A DNA stretch of 64,000 nt from Archegozetes longisetosus (taxonomy: Eukaryota > Arthropoda > Arachnida > Sarcoptiformes > Trhypochthoniidae): the NCBI GenBank assembly GCA_018873245.2, contig JAEMBT020000004.1, forward strand, positions 4,946,573 through 5,010,572, written 5' to 3'. Both the position numbers and the translations under genes were made by a program. Below, piece after piece: positions 1 to 14,957 of this stretch (its first letter is position 1; every line of letters starts with the position of its first letter). The notes beneath the pieces are model-generated. The model did no database searches and was not told where the DNA came from. It was given only the letters and a program-made list of their open reading frames with translations.

Positions 1-950
1 ATTGAAAAACTAACAAATTATAATAGTGAAAATAGAATAATAAGTATTAGTGGGGTTGTGTTCAATTAAGTTGTGATTCTAGAGAAAAGGCAAATATTTG
101 TAAATATATTTCAAATCAATAGTTGTTTCATGAGATATGGTTTATAATTAGTTTAGTGAAAAAAAATCTATAGATCAAACGATAACCATAGAAATAGTTT
201 GATCTCTTTTCTTTCTCTACCTAATGCTGACGAGTACAGTGTTCCTTCTGCTCTATATCTGAACAGCACTTTTCGAGATCATAATTCGATCTGTCTTTCA
301 TTAGAGCTAAATTGAAATTTTGTTCAGCTGATAAAAGTGTTGAGCCAAGAATAAGAGGAAAGAGAGTTAGACATAGAAGAGTAGACCTAGAAGAGAATGA
401 GGTCTAGAAGCTAGAAAACAGCTTTAAAGTTACTAACAGAGAGTTACAAATGGAAAAATTGCAATTACTCCACCAAAATGTGTTTACTGACTGGTCAGAC
501 AAATATTTCCTAAATATACTAATAAATTGATATCATCCAATCTTGCTCATTCAATTACACCCCTAACTCTAGCTAATTACCAGAACCTATCAATTTAAAT
601 GTGATTTTCATTAAACATTCTTCTGCTGTCGCTGTTTAGTGAGAGACGAAGAATAAGTATGGGATTAATTTGAAGTATTATCATATTTGCTCTGATATAA
701 CACAAGACAGGTTTAAATCTTCTTTCATTTAATGAGTAAGAATAATACAGAAATAGTACTCTTTACTGTTTCCTGACTTGAATAATTATCTTCAATCCTT
801 AATAGGAAACAGATATTTTCACTCAATTCACTTATTCTAGCGTCTTTTCATTTTTCATTGTTAAATTTTCGTTTAATTTTAATTCAAACAAAAAAATCTC
901 ATTTAATTTTAAGTCAAATAAAAAATACAGAGATTCAGAATTCGTTAATA

Positions 951-1089
951 CAGCCAAACCTATGTAACTTTCATATGTAATTAAGTGGTTTTTCAAAAAC
1001 AATATCAAAAGGCCATAGAAGATGTGGCTAAATTATATGAACTTCTAAAGATCACTTAACAGGATGCTCAAATTAGAGAGATTTGACTG
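951..1089. mobile_element. Short inverted-repeat element (MITE), copy 1
   Basis: The element begins CAGCCAAACCTATGTAACTT and ends with an inverted partner, ...GAGAGATTTGACTG, flanked by TA on both sides (949-950 and 1090-1091). Three further copies in the window (19011, 34756, 52379) share the outer motif CAGT-AAACCTSTCTAACTT and an inner GTTAAGTGGTTTTT-like motif on both arms. TA target sites and CAGT ends resemble pogo/Tigger or other Tc1-mariner relatives; that assignment is inferred. There is no coding capacity. Confidence 0.65.
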
Positions 1090-4000
1090 TACCTGTCGAC
1101 GAATTTGATCGTATAAGTAATGATTACTTAGTGTAATAATGATTTGATGGTGTCTTTTTGATGAAAGCATTTAAACCTTTTATAACATTTTCGAAATGCT
1201 GCAATAAATTGCTAAATTGACACATTCTTTAAATGCCTAAATAAAACCTGTTTGTCAGCAGTCACTTCCTTCAGCTCAAATATTTCAGAATTAATCTGTT
1301 TTTGATTGGATTTGTTGCCAATTCAGGCAAGTGACCACTGAATCTCTATTTTCACTGCACTTAAATCTGATTTGACTCATTTTATGGAATCCGTCATTTA
1401 AGTCTTATAAACAAAAGAAGAAAACAAACAATTTACTTATGTTCAAGTTTTTCTGTCACTTCACCAGTAGCTAATCGTTTTGTATCCCAATTTTTTCTAT
1501 ACTAATCTTCAAGCTTTACTTAATAATTCGATAATCTTAGGGAATAATTTGGAAAATTTAAATCTTTGAGCAATTAAACACAATCTCATAAATAATTTAC
1601 TTTCAAAACTTAAATTATTTTCTGATTAATTAAACTTTAGTCTGTTAGAGCGATTCAAAGCCATATTGTTTTTGTGATTCAGGATCGAAAATTAAGAAAT
1701 ATTTGTTAAGTATCAAAATGTCCGTTATTAGGAAATGAACTCAGTAAACTGTTAAATACATTATTTTTAAGACACATAAGGTAAAACTATTCAAAAAGTT
1801 TTCAATATTCAATATTGAGCCTGCTAAATATGCTAATAAGTTATTATACAAAACCATTACAACAAACACAAAGTAAGCCAACAATTAACGATGCGTAACA
1901 ATCTTAATCATTAGTAACTTTTATATAATAATATTTACAGTTTGTTTCATAACTACATAATGTTGAAAAATATTGAAAAACTAATTTAACATACAATTAA
2001 ATTATTATATAATTAGTGCTAAAGTAGCTGGTGAACTACTATTTTTCAAAATGGCCATTAAGTTGTTTTTTGCCTAATTCTTTACAAAATTCAATTCTTT
2101 GAAGATCAGTTTTGACTGTTTAGGTTCAATTTGTTTAAAGTTGATGAAGTAGTAGAAATAGTGAAACTAAGACACAATGGTATTTATATGTTTAAAATAA
2201 TTGCGTTTTCGCCCTACATCTTTGTGTGAGTTTACTTTAAGTAGAGCTTCCATAAAGTAAAATATGAATACATCTCTATATTTGCACAGATTTTATACCA
2301 AACAAATAATAGACTCAATTGAAAATAGTTTCTGCACAAATGCATAAAACCTCAATAAATTTGAAGTTTATTTCTGTAATTAATTGATGTAAGCATTTAT
2401 GGCATTATGACAAATGGTTTTGAGCGATAGATTCAGCATTTCTTATTTATAGGGAAAAAAATGTTCTAAAAAGAATCTGTATGTGAACACTAGCGAAATA
2501 GTCTGCGCTAAACATTGAACGTTTCCAAGACTTGGAAAAATCAATGACAGAATAAATTTTAATTCATTAAAAATAAATGAATTATTGACTAAATCCATTA
2601 GACATTTGTAATTCTGAGATGAAAGGCAAATTTATGCCTACATTGAAAACTGATTAATTGAAAATTTGAAGAATCTTAAAGAATAATTCTTAAATGAACT
2701 CCTACTTCACTTGAATAATAAAAGGTTTGCTTGAATTTGAAATTTTCAATAAGTGGTGCAATGCTGACAATCGGAGTCAAATATTGATAGTATTAAACAA
2801 ATGTAATGATTATTTTGGCTTCTGCTCATTAATATATCCTATTGTTGAAAGTATTGCAGACAATGATATGACTAAATAAATGAGTCTCAGTATTTATTTC
2901 TAAAGAAATTGGACGTTTCAAACAAAAAATCAATATTAGCGTCAACTCAGTGTTGAAAGAATGAATAAAAAAGCTCTGTTTGAGAGACTACTTATGATTT
3001 ATTTTCCAAATACATATAATTTAACTATAATATTATGTTGAACAAAAGCAATACTGATTTTCTATTAATATTTTCAAACAAAAAAGAATTTTTCTTTCAA
3101 ACAGTGTCTTCAAAGCTATGATATAACGATAAATGGTTAGAAGTGAGAAGAAAGAGAATGCTATCATAAATAAGAGATAAAGCACGATATGTACTATCGA
3201 GATATATCCTATCTTTACGAGTATTTTGGGGATGAAGGATCAAATATTTCTATCATATTTCCACCATCTCTACCTTTAAATTGACATTTTGTCAAATAGT
3301 AGCCAAATGGCAAGACTTACATTAAACTAACAGTTCGGGTCATATTTATATTTGCAAATCTATATTTCAAGTTTATATTTGAAATTTATATTTTAAATTG
3401 AGGAGTTGGCAGAAATGGGCGTTTCCAAATTACCATAAAGATAGTGGTGGAAGGCTTATCTCTCAATTTTGTCTAGTATACAATTGATCATCTTATCTTC
3501 CCAAATGATCATGCTTCAAGTATAAAAGTGACATTTGGATTTTTCAAATTAGTCTTGACACTATTTACATGATTAATTTTCAATTGTTCAAATCGTCTGT
3601 TTCTATGTTTTCTATTTCTTATATTAACAATATTTTTAGCCGAAAATCCCTATTTTTAGTCAAGCAGATCGATAAGAGTGACGAAAGTGCTTCAAGTCTA
3701 AAGAATGTGTGGGCCGAGAATATTTCAGAATGAATTCAATTCATAACAGATAAAGGCGTTGCGGACATTTGATGTTTTGTTGAAAACATTCAAAACAGCT
3801 GAAAATCATCCAAATATGTTATGATAATCGTAAAATTTGAACAAATCTTGCCGAGATTTAGTGAAAATTATACTAATTTATCAAATAAGCTAAATATTTA
3901 TAAAATTGAAATCATATAATTGAAACGCTATGAGGTTTTATCATTATAATCTGTGTATTTATTACTTATTTAAAAATTAATTTAATCTCACGCAAATTAT

Positions 4001-4160
4001 TTCATAAATATTAATGAAATTCTATAAAGAATCGAGTCATAGGAAAAAGCTAGTTCCAAACAAGGTGAGCCCATAATAATGTTTAGATGTAAATTGAAAA
4101 AAATTGATATAAGTGTTTAATCTGGAGCTGTTATTCGTTATTTAATTTGAAAGAACGGCA

Positions 4161-4235
4161 TTTGGGTGAGCGGTGAAGTGGTAGAGCGTAACTTAGAAGA
4201 TATAAATATAAAGGTTGTCGTTCTACTCAGCATCT
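4161..4235 (+). repeat. tRNA-like relic, possible SINE head
   Basis: The string AAGTGGTAGAGCG matches the D-arm/A-box of many tRNAs, and about 33 bases later TCGTTCTACTC sits where a T-arm/B-box would be. Stems do not close well, so it is not a functional tRNA. A decayed tRNA-derived SINE or chance are both possible. Confidence 0.25.
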
Positions 4236-7200
4236 CTAACAGCTTCCGCATTCATAGCTAGTAAATTAGATGCACCAAACATTTCACTTTGTAAACTAAT
4301 TTAATTGAGTCAAATAAGTTTTAATAGTTTAAAACTTGTAGACTAACTTCGATGCGCTTCTTATGTTTGTTTGGTGTGAAGGCATTTTAATCTCAATTAA
4401 AACAGTGCTCATGCAAATCATGTAATATCACATTAAAGTATTGATTCTTTTCATTAATCTCGCAATAATTAAGCTTAGGCTCAAGTCAGACTTGAGACTC
4501 ATTAAACTTACTGGTCAGCGGAGACTCGAAACACACTCATTGGAAAAAAAGTTAATGAAGTTCGTCATCACACTAATCATACAATTCTGATAAAAAATGG
4601 TTGAGTAAACTCTCTAAAGTTGTACCTGTTCATCATTGAACTATTTAGCTGAAAGTTTGATTGAAATTATAACATAATGAGAGTATAATTAACATTTTTA
4701 GCTTATAAATAGGGAAAAATACAAGCTAAGTCACAAGCATAAGTTATTGAAAATGTCATTCATAGTTCAATTAAATATAAATTAGAGCTTATTCTTATGC
4801 TACAACTGTTATGTAAGAGGTTTTCTAGAGTTATTTTTAATTCATGATGCCAGAGATTGATTTTTCTATGTTAACATTGCCTTACTTGTAGTTGAAAAGT
4901 TCAAGTTTGAAATTATAATAGAAATCAAATTTGATTAAATTAGCAAATAATCTTCTACTTCACTCAACTTGACGGAAGAGTCTTGTAATCGCATGGGATT
5001 TAAGGCATTGCATTTAATCCGATAATTCATCCCTTATTAGACTTTTCGTCAGCAATGGATCACATAAGAACTGTCGTAATTAGTCAAAAGTTTAGTCATT
5101 TTAGAGTAGACTAGATGTTTGCTCTCGGAGTAAATCTTAAGTAACAGTTCATATCAGTTGAAAGTTATGAGACTCAGTCAATCTATTATTATTCATTTGA
5201 TCGAACGTTACTCTTAAATATCAATTATTATAATTATTTGTCTGTTGGATTGGGACAGAAAATAGATCAGAAATAAAGAAATGGGACTCGACATAGATTT
5301 AGTAGGAAAACATGACCTGTTAAGAGAAATGCTTCAATACAATCTCTCTTTCTGTCAGTTTGGTTGACAATCAATCTTTTAGGCCTTCGCCTCAGATCTA
5401 CACAAATAATGGTTAAAGGACAAAAGCGTGAAAATAAGAGTTGGTTATGTATGGCTTTAACTATTCCAGCAAATAATCAAACAACATAGTTATTAGTTCA
5501 GACCAATAAAGGCAAAAAATGCAGAACAATCTATCTGTTTAGTCAATATATCCCTTCATTGCATCCCTTCATTGCATCCCTTGTTATGATTACATGAAAT
5601 AACTAATAACAAGAGAGTATATCACACAAACAAATTGATTTTCAAAATTAGTTTCTCTTTATTAAACTGATCTAATCGAGCCAACCTAATCAATCATATG
5701 TTATTGTAAAATATGATTATCAATTTCTCTTATATCCCAATCTTCTCTTTGCTCTTAATTTGAAATTTTCTGATGACTGACAAGAATAACAATTATTAGG
5801 AGAGAGGCATTCAATGTAGGCTAATCACATTCTTAATAAAATTCAATATTCAAAATAAAGGATTCATCAGAGAATTCACTTGAAGAAGAATTAGAGTTAG
5901 GAAGAGAATAAGAAGGTTCAAATGTTGATCCATGGCTATGAAATGATATGGTTTTAATTGTTATATTTTGAGTTGGTATCAGAACTTATCAGAATTTATG
6001 AGAATTTATGAGAATTTTTTTCTAACTCATGTATTATTATGTTTACTCAGTTGCCATATTTGGCATCTGCTGTTTTTCCATTCTTAACATTATCAATATA
6101 AGTATCATCAGAAACATAATAGAAAGGAAATTATATAAGTTTCATATAAAAAGTTACCAAACATCTTCTTTCTTGATATTAAATCCATTTTTAGTAAGAG
6201 GTCAAGCTTACACTTGAAGGGTTATGGGTTTTAGTTAACATTAAACATGTAGGTCTTCAATCATAGAAACTAAAGCAAAATTATAAGCATCCAAACCAAT
6301 ACACTTGCCTAATACTATGTCTAAGCTATCCAATTAATTCTCCAAATATTTTTTAGTTAGTTTTCAGTCTATTCGATCGGCTATTTTTCTAATCTCTTAT
6401 ATATTTATTGTAGAGTGGATTATTTGGTTTGTTAACCCAATTATTTGATTATTTTTATTTTTGTGCAGCATCATTCTGAAAATTGATTGTTATTAATAAT
6501 CCTACCTTTTTTAATTTGATTTATCTAATTGTTTTCAAGACAATTACCATGAACTGAAAACAATATTTCTGTCGTTGTACGAATAATTAGCCGACAGACT
6601 GCTCTAATAATATTTTTAAAATAACAAAACCTTTCATCAGTCACATGAAGCAAATTGCAAGTAAACCTAAAGAAAGAGTCTTTATTGGATAACCTATTCA
6701 AAGAAGTAATCAACAGAAGACTCTAGTTTTAGACTGCAACGGTTTCAAATTCTATAAAAAGCTATAATCAAGTACTGAATAATGAAGTTGAATAGAAGTA
6801 CAGTGTTTCAGATTTGAAATATTTTCTAATTCATGCGAAATTTGATACATTAAGTAATGAGAATTCATAAATTTGAGCTGATATTTAGTGAGATATATTA
6901 CAAAGAGGTCGGTTGAAAGTGAGTTGAATGATTATAGTGAATAATTTGATCATTAGTCAAAAATAGAAACTCTAAAATAAAGTGATCACTAGTTAGGTTT
7001 ATATCAAATTCTACAGAGATAGCAGATCTCTCTGCTCATGCATAACTGGAAACCTTATATTCAAAAATTTCATTTCTCTATTTTTCCCATCACTACTTCA
7101 AATGTTTTCCGTTTTCGTAAACACTTGGAGCCTCTAGATTTTTAAGTTGATATTTGCCACTTGAAAGTCTCTAGTTTGAAGGAAAAATGACTTTTCACGA

Positions 7201-7629
7201 TATATCTTTCCCACCATATATCTCACTCTGAAGTAGACTCAATTCGGAATAGGCTTAATTTGAAATAGACTTAATTTGAAACTCAATTTCACTCAAGCAG
7301 CAAACAAATATGAGGAATCTGCACAATTTGAAGTATCTTCAGACAATAACTTATACTTTTTTGAAATAATCTGTTAATAAATTAATTTAAATAATTAACT
7401 TTAGGGTAACTAGTTAGTAATTTGACTTGAGTTACGAGAAAATTTCAATCGTGCTCTGTAAAGTTCTTATACCAGATCAAAAAGGGATCATTTAATAAGT
7501 CAGAATACCTTTTGATTAATGCAAGAATTCACACTTGACTATAATTTATGCTGATTACGATTGAGTTGAAATGATAAATGAAATAGCGGTCCAGAAAATG
7601 AATGGAATTAATTTTAAAATAAAGCTTAA

Positions 7630-7690
7630 GTTAAGTAGTTGGTAGAGCATAGATCTTATAAAGAGATTTACTGTTGAGCTCTATCATCAA
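7630..7690 (+). repeat. tRNA-like relic, possible SINE head
   Basis: AGTTGGTAGAGCA is a near-perfect A-box, as in tRNA-Lys and tRNA-Ala. It is followed by a possible anticodon stem (AGATCT with AGAGAT) and then TGTTGAGCTC, which resembles a decayed T-loop GTTCGAGCCC. The acceptor stem is not recognisable. Together with similar pieces at 4161, 22627 and 40630 this suggests an old tRNA-derived SINE family. Confidence 0.3.
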
Positions 7691-8695
7691 CTATTTTGTA
7701 ATGAATCATGTCATGAATTGTGTGACAAATTTCGATTAATTCAACAATAATTATAAAGACCTGACAGCAGTACATTAAGTTTTTATAAACCTCTACTAAA
7801 TTGACAAAACACTGATTTTTGCTTTCCAAACATATTTGTGTCATCTTTTCCGTATTAAACTCGAAATATTGTTTAAGCTATATTTGGGCGTTTAGCTCAA
7901 AACAGAGAACATTTTGAGATTTCCATTAAGTATATGCTGAAAGACCGTCAACTTCTCGGATAGTGCACACTCTTTCACTATGCCTCCAAATCAATTTGAT
8001 TTGAAACGAAAAAATGTGAACAAATTAACAAAAGATTCTCAATAAATAAGTGCAAGTATAGACCCATACAAAACTGGTTTAAATTTCATTATTATTATGT
8101 AAAGCATGTTTTGAGGTATTTGATGCAAAATCTATTTTGAACTATAAAAAACAAGAGAACGTTATTTACTATAATAAAGGCATTGAACAAAAGCTTTAGA
8201 AATTATCTATCTTTCATATAATAGAACAGTTGAAAGATAGTTTTTGCTCAATTCGAGTTCGCTCCCACGCTCTAAACTTACAAAGTAAAAAACTAAAATT
8301 TTCATTCAAGTTAATGACATGTAAAGACAATGGTTTCTTGTGATCAAATGAAATTCTGAAGTAATTAGCATATTCTGATTTGTAAGCGTTCATTAAATAA
8401 TTATAGTGTACTGTGATATGAGTCTGTAGCAGAACTATTGATTGGGTACGATGTAATTTATAATCATAAGTTTAATCGAATGGAGAGCTTTAAGCATACT
8501 TTCCATATCTGATCTTAAGTTTAATATATTATTTTTGAAAAAAGTAACGTACAAATAGAATTTATTTCAGTTTTCAAGTTAAAATGAAAAATGGTAGGTT
8601 TGGTGATTCGTTTTGCATTGAACCGTGGGTTTTATCATTCAATATTATTACGAAAAATCAAACAGTAGAAGCAATTGTTTGAAATAGGAATCATT

Positions 8696-9152
8696 TTAAG
8701 CATTTTTCGTGCGTTTGTCAGCCATAAAACTGTTATACCTTGAAAATGAGGCACACTTCACTTGAGTATTAAGACTCAAAATGCGTAATTCCTTTAAAAA
8801 TTCAGCTAAATTGAAATCGTGATATTTGAAATGCTTGTTGCGAATCAGAAAAAATGAAATTATTGGGAGAAATTTAGGAAAAATCAATTTATTTATCGAT
8901 ATTTGCCTTATTTTTGCAATGCAGACATTTTTCAAATTCTGCGCTCATACAACAAAACTTGAAGAGGGCAAATGAAAAATTCAACATCAAACCGATATTC
9001 AACTTAGGCTCCAATTGTGAGCTGGCGTTCAAAATGTTTTCTGACTTGTTCGCGGAAAACAGTAAACGAAGTGCATATGCACTCACAAACTTAATAATTC
9101 GCGATAACAACAAGAAGTGATGAGTTGTTATTGTATGCTTTCCATCAAGCAT
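8696..9152. other. Island of short overlapping open frames, unassigned
   Basis: Three frames of 68 to 87 codons overlap here on both strands, in sequence slightly less A+T-rich than its surroundings. The minus-strand frame ending near 8889 contains a C-x2-C pair (CLHCKNK). No complete domain is recognisable. It could be a decayed transposase or gene, or chance. I assign no product. Confidence 0.2.
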
Positions 9153-12100
9153 TGCTATTGTAGGCTTTCTTAATAGATTGGATATTAAGAAACTTATTGA
9201 ACATCCAATATAATAATCAAAGCAAATTGCAAATTAGATTTGGCAAAAAAATTGGTGCCCATCACAAGGAAGCTCACATACCAACAGCATTTTCTTTGTT
9301 GCTATAGCTGATTTAAGCGTACAGTTCAACCAATAGAATACTTGTTCTGAGCCAACATATTTTTATTATCTCAGGTATCGTATAAAAGTGCGATTGTTAA
9401 GATGTTCGCTAAATTAGTTGGATAATACATAGCGCTCATGTGAATTTCAGTTAAAATTATGTAAATATCAGAGTTATGCAATTTTTATATAAAACGACTA
9501 TAAATATTTTTTTTATCAAAGTAGAGACTTTGTGTTTGCATATTTATTCACAAAATAATGAGATTTTTTCTTATTCCTATTTTATTTTATTATTGAATTC
9601 AGGTCTGTATTGAGTTGTGAATGTAAATCTTTATTCTATTGCCATTCATTCTACTCTTAAGATGTTTTAAGTAGTTTTGTCTTTCAGATGAATTCTCTAT
9701 TAAACGTTTCATAAAGTTTAAGAATTTGAATTTTATGCACGTTTTCACTATTTTGAACAAAATTCATTCTGCGAAACACATAAATTATAGAGTTTTTTTC
9801 GTTCAAAAACGCCAATTGCAGTGCGAGTGGCTTTTAAATAGTTTGGACGTGTTTTAAATTTTGAGGAACAGTGTCTTGAAATAACTGTCGTGCTGTCTCC
9901 ATTTTCACTCACTCTAAGCTTTCCTCAAACCAATTCACAAAGCCTATTATTATTGAATTTGATTTTCTTCAATAATTTGCCAATATTAAACAACAATCCA
10001 AACTTATCACACGTACATATGATTTTTTGTCTAGTTAAATCTATTTTCTCTCGCTTATTCTGATATTTACCCATTTTCTTACAAATCTGCTATATTTGGT
10101 TGCATTTCATTAAGCGTTTACTTAGTACAGCATTCTCTAAATGGTTATAAATTGAGTCTTTTTGTAATAATGTGGATTAAGAACAGAGTCGTAATCATGA
10201 ATTTGAGCACTGATGAGGCTAAAGAGGTGTTATCAAACTGAAGGTTGAAGGCTCGAATTCGTAGAAAAATGACCTCTATTTGAAGCAAAGAATCGATTAA
10301 TTCGCCTAAAAATACAGCAATTTGGAACCTGTGGTGGGGCTACAGCCCTCAGTCTAGAAAGGTTAGTAATACCTTTGGAACCCCTGATTACCAAAAGTAA
10401 ATGATTAAGACATAATTTGAGTATGCATAAAATGAATTGGCAAAATACGGAATCTCAAAGAAAATTAAGCGATTTGATGGAAATATAAGAAAAAGGATAG
10501 TAATAAAGTAAAATTGGAATATTCTGAATAGTTACAATTGGAAAGAGAAGCGACATAAGGGTAGAAGAATGTAGTGTTGATGTTGGGGTGTTTAGAAAAC
10601 TATCGCATTACTATCTGTAATGCTAATTTATTTTTTATTTATGTTATGTTTACTTTCTTTTATTATGATTCTCTTTTGATGCATAATTTGTGTTGTGTTT
10701 ATTTTACCATTACTTATAGTGAATAACTTTCCATATATTTAGTATCGCATCAACTATTTTCACGGGTTTATACTTGAGATAACAGTATTTTCACATTTGC
10801 CTTTTTTATTTCAACTAATGTTTGAATGAGTTTAGTTTATTTACGTTACTCTAAAATTGTGAGTCAACTAGACCTACATTAGTTTATGCACACAACCATC
10901 TTTATTTCAACTATTCATTTTGTGTACTAATATCAATATTAATTAAGAGTCAACTATCTATTATTCAAAGTTAGACAAATATCATCAATGCTATTTCTTT
11001 CTCACAATTGTTTCCTTTTTAGACCTCAAATTGTTATAGTTTCAGCTTTTATTACAATGTGATGTATTATTATACAGTAACTGATTGAAAAAAAGATGTT
11101 TAGCTACCAGAAAAGTACTGTTGCTATGCTATCCTCTCTGTTACATGCATTAATTTCAGCATTATGATATCCTGTTTAGTCTAAAATGATTAAATTTCAT
11201 ATTATATCAATTATTATGCTCTGATAAGAGTATTGGCATAAGAAGGCATACTTTGTTGTAGCCACGTACCATTTTAAAATCATTGAGTATACATTTTTAT
11301 CAACAAGTACTCATACGAAAATAATTATGGTATAAATTATTGAAAGCATATAAATTATAGATCTTATAAAAGTTGAGCGGTTCAAGAACTTAACAGTTTA
11401 AGCCTTAATCTCGAGCTTACTCGAGTGCAAATACTGAAATATCGCAGCTTGAATTTAATGGAATTTTCAAATATTTTGTATTTAACTTAATCATGGAGTG
11501 GGAGGCAATGCATGATTAGTTATTGTAAGAATATTTTGATATTGGTTGTTATTATAGACGTTCTTCTATAGAATTAAGATTTTGTGCTTAGGCGTTTTGT
11601 TATCGCATTCTATAGATTTGACGACAAAATCAATAAGTAATGGTACAAATACATTGTTAATAATAAAATATTCAAATAATGGCACAAATACAAAGTTATC
11701 TTTCTAATCCTATCCTCTTCGAGTTATCTATAATTCAAATTGAATAAAAATTATCTGATTTTTATTCCGATTTCGATTTTAGTCTAACTAATGGTTGACA
11801 CGAAAATGCCCTCAAACTAATTCCGGTACAAATTGTAAAAAAATAGTTTCCTAACTTTTATCGCTTATCAGTTTGATTAACAAGCGGTATTTGCTTGAAG
11901 ACAAAAAATAAATTAATAAACTCGACAATATTTTAAGCAAACATTGAAGTGATACAATTGAAAAATAGATTATCTGTTATATAGAAAAGGTAAAGAGATA
12001 AGTTGTTTTTCAGTTGTATCAAACAATTGCTCATTTCTGACTGTAGCTCATTCAACAAATAGCAATTGCAATCATAATTTCCAAGCAACCAATCAGCAAC

Positions 12101-13248
12101 CAATGAATTTGTTAACAGAAAAATATATCAAAACTTCATGAATTGACCTAATTTAGTACAAGAGAAGCGATGATTTATGATTAAATTAAAAGATTAGTAA
12201 TTGAATGAGTAGAATGATTGTTTTAGTAAATGTTAAGTATTGATAATGTGATTGAGACACTCTAATTGTGATTATAAACATATTTAGAGTAAAGTATTTG
12301 CTTTTGTCAGTCCATTTATATTTTATTCAGTTTCTCATTGCATGACATGCTCTCATTATTCATGTGTATTGTAAAAACTTCTTTACATACCAAAGATTAA
12401 GTCTTGTTCTCCTCCTAGCAGTCACGCATATTTCTCCCTAACTTTTATGTATTTGCCAATCGCGAACATTAACATTCTTATTACACATGTTGACTAATTT
12501 TTTCCTTTCATTCAAAACAACTACTCGTCTCCTCGTTCTATGGCTTAGTTTTTAAAGACCCTTTCTAAATTTCAATATTCTTGTGTAAACATTGCTTAAA
12601 CTTTTATATTTTTCTGAATGTGCAAAATTGCTTAATTTGCTTCTTTATAGTAGAGATCTTTTTGAAATTATTAAGTTTACGATTAGAGAGAGTTTCATTG
12701 AAATTTCTAATGTTCGACCTCAACAACTGAGTGATAGAATTTAGAAAGCTTGAAGATAACCAGAATCGAAAACAGTTAATAAAAACAACATAAACTCAAA
12801 ATAAAAACAATTGGCATAATTAGTAAAACATTAGTTGAAAATATTTTAGGAAATCGATACTTGAGTTTTATTTAATTCGAGTCGAGTCGACGACCATATC
12901 AGTTTCAAGTTTAGGCTAGTAATCCAAACTGTTCTCGTCTTATCAGGAATCAGCAAGAATACTCAGTTTTCAGATAGATTATTGTCATGAATGAATAAAT
13001 AATTATTTTTCTGATACTTCTATCCTAACATATGGTTGATCATTTGATCCAAATATAGATTTATACAGGATTTTAGAATTTTCAACAGAAGCAAAGGATT
13101 TGTACGTTGCTTGTATATTTGCTTTCTTAGCAGTATTGATTATATTTTCAATCAAATACTCAAGATTAGTTACAGAAATTCTAGTGAATCAAATTATTTT
13201 CGTATTTTCCAAACTATATCCTTAAGTATTGGATCACTTTTATGAGTA

Positions 13249-13569
13249 TTATGGTAAAATGCAAAAAAATCGGATCCTTATCGTTGGTGATATACAGCTA
13301 ACAATAAGTAGTGAACTAAAGTTATGTCTTAAAACACATTTTAGAAAAAATAAATTGGTAAATGTAGATAAATGAGAGAATCTATTGAGATAACTATATA
13401 AAATAATTACAACGATAGGGTAATAATTAGTCGCTGCAGTAAGAGCTGCAAAAATGACGTAACCTAATGTCTTGAACAAGAACTTGAGAATGCATTTTAT
13501 TACAAAAGCACTTTTGAGTGGAGTAACACCAGTCAAATAGCAATTAGAGGCCACACAAAAACGACACAT
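13249..13569 (-). other. Hydrophobic open frame of 106 codons, doubtful
   Basis: This is the longest open frame in the first 25 kb. It is rich in Phe, Leu, Ile and Val, with two or three stretches long enough to cross a membrane (for example around GYVIFAALTAATNYYPIVVI). No family is recognised, there is no clear splice context and no homologous copy in the window. A+T-rich DNA readily gives hydrophobic chance frames, so it may not be a gene. Confidence 0.15.
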
Positions 13570-13921
13570 CAGAATGTTGAGAAGGCAAGCCTTTACTTGC
13601 CCATGGTATCAGTTGATAGCGTTGGCTGCATATCTCCAGCACATCAGATGGTGAAACATGAAAGCAGGCCAGCAAAATATTGTAGAGAGAATGAGAAAAG
13701 GCATTAGATTTACTTTGTTCCAAACTGTAATCGATAAGAGTAGTGATGATAGTTTCTCTAAAAAGACCATCACTAGTGAACTACCATCACTACCATCACT
13801 ACCATGACAATATGAGCATTAACAATAGGACATTATTGCTTTGCTCTTACTCTTTTCTTTGTTCCATATCCGGGTTACTCCAATATAGCATAACTGAATC
13901 AGCTTGAGTATTTCTATTCGT

Positions 13922-13981
13922 CAAATAAATTCTCTATTCTACAAATACATTCTCTATTCTCCAAATACATTCTCTATTCTG
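13922..13981. repeat. Tandem repeat, 20 bp unit, about 3 copies
   Basis: The unit CAAATACATTCTCTATTCT with one extra base is repeated about three times head to tail with few differences; a partial fourth copy follows. Confidence 0.85.
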
Positions 13982-14923
13982 TAAAATACATTCCCAGAAA
14001 CAATCCAACCAAAACTATCTCTGCTTTTGTTTATCAAATTAATTCCCAAAGTTAAAGTTAATTTATTTTTTAATCTCCTAACAATGTTTGCTCTGAAATT
14101 GAATTCAATTTTTCTTGTAAGTCAACTGTTATTATTTAAACTTATAAAACAAATTTACAAACTTAGGAGAGCCAAAACTTATTATTATTTATTTTAAGAG
14201 CAGCTATTGATGCAAAAACATTTAAACAATTGGAAATGACAGACCAGCAACACATAGAAGTTTCCGTAATCTGCAAATTTTCAGTTATAAAATTATACGT
14301 AAAACAAACCAAAGCTTTCTACTGAAGGCATTTTCTATTCTAATGCTCCTAAAGAGACTTATCTGACAAGATAATAAGCCACTGCATGACTGATAGACAC
14401 GAATGAATGCCAGCACGTCGTCAGTATAACAGTTTCGAGAACTTCAACACAAATCTCTCCCTATCAACACATATATTCTACTATTACGATAAATATGTGT
14501 TTTATATACTTTATGTAACTTATAATAGCAAACGATTCAATTATGACTTTTCTGTCAATTATTCAGAATAATCAAATCCATTCTCGTTATCCTAAGTTAT
14601 GGTTGCAATAGTTTTCATCACAGTTACAATCGCATTGGAAACGCCAACCAAATCATCAATACAAATGAATAAATTGAAATTTTAATAAGTGCATTAGCTC
14701 AAAATAAAGTGGTCACATAAGAAAAGGATAAGCAGTTAGAAATAGAAGCTTGTATTTGAAGGTGTTATGGGATGAGAGACTGGGATGGGTGTTTTATGTT
14801 GATAAACAGTTTCCGACTATCATTAAGGATGCGCCTACAGAAAAGATAGGAAGCAAACAGTGACTCTACCGATACATAGACCAACACTATAATTGCAAAC
14901 ATGCATTTTCACCTTACCTATTA

Positions 14924-14957
14924 ATATTATTATTATTACTATTACTATTATTATTAT
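14924..14957. repeat. ATT/ACT trinucleotide microsatellite
   Basis: A run of ATT triplets interrupted by ACT triplets, followed by ordinary A+T-rich sequence. Confidence 0.8.

Noticed and set aside
5550-5585. Short direct repeats (CCCTTCATTGCAT) considered as a CRISPR-like array
   Set aside because: Two adjacent copies without spacers in a eukaryotic genome; a plain tandem repeat.
8696-9152. hAT or BED-finger transposase N-terminus
   Set aside because: A single C-x2-C pair is present but the spacing to His residues and the surrounding sequence do not match.
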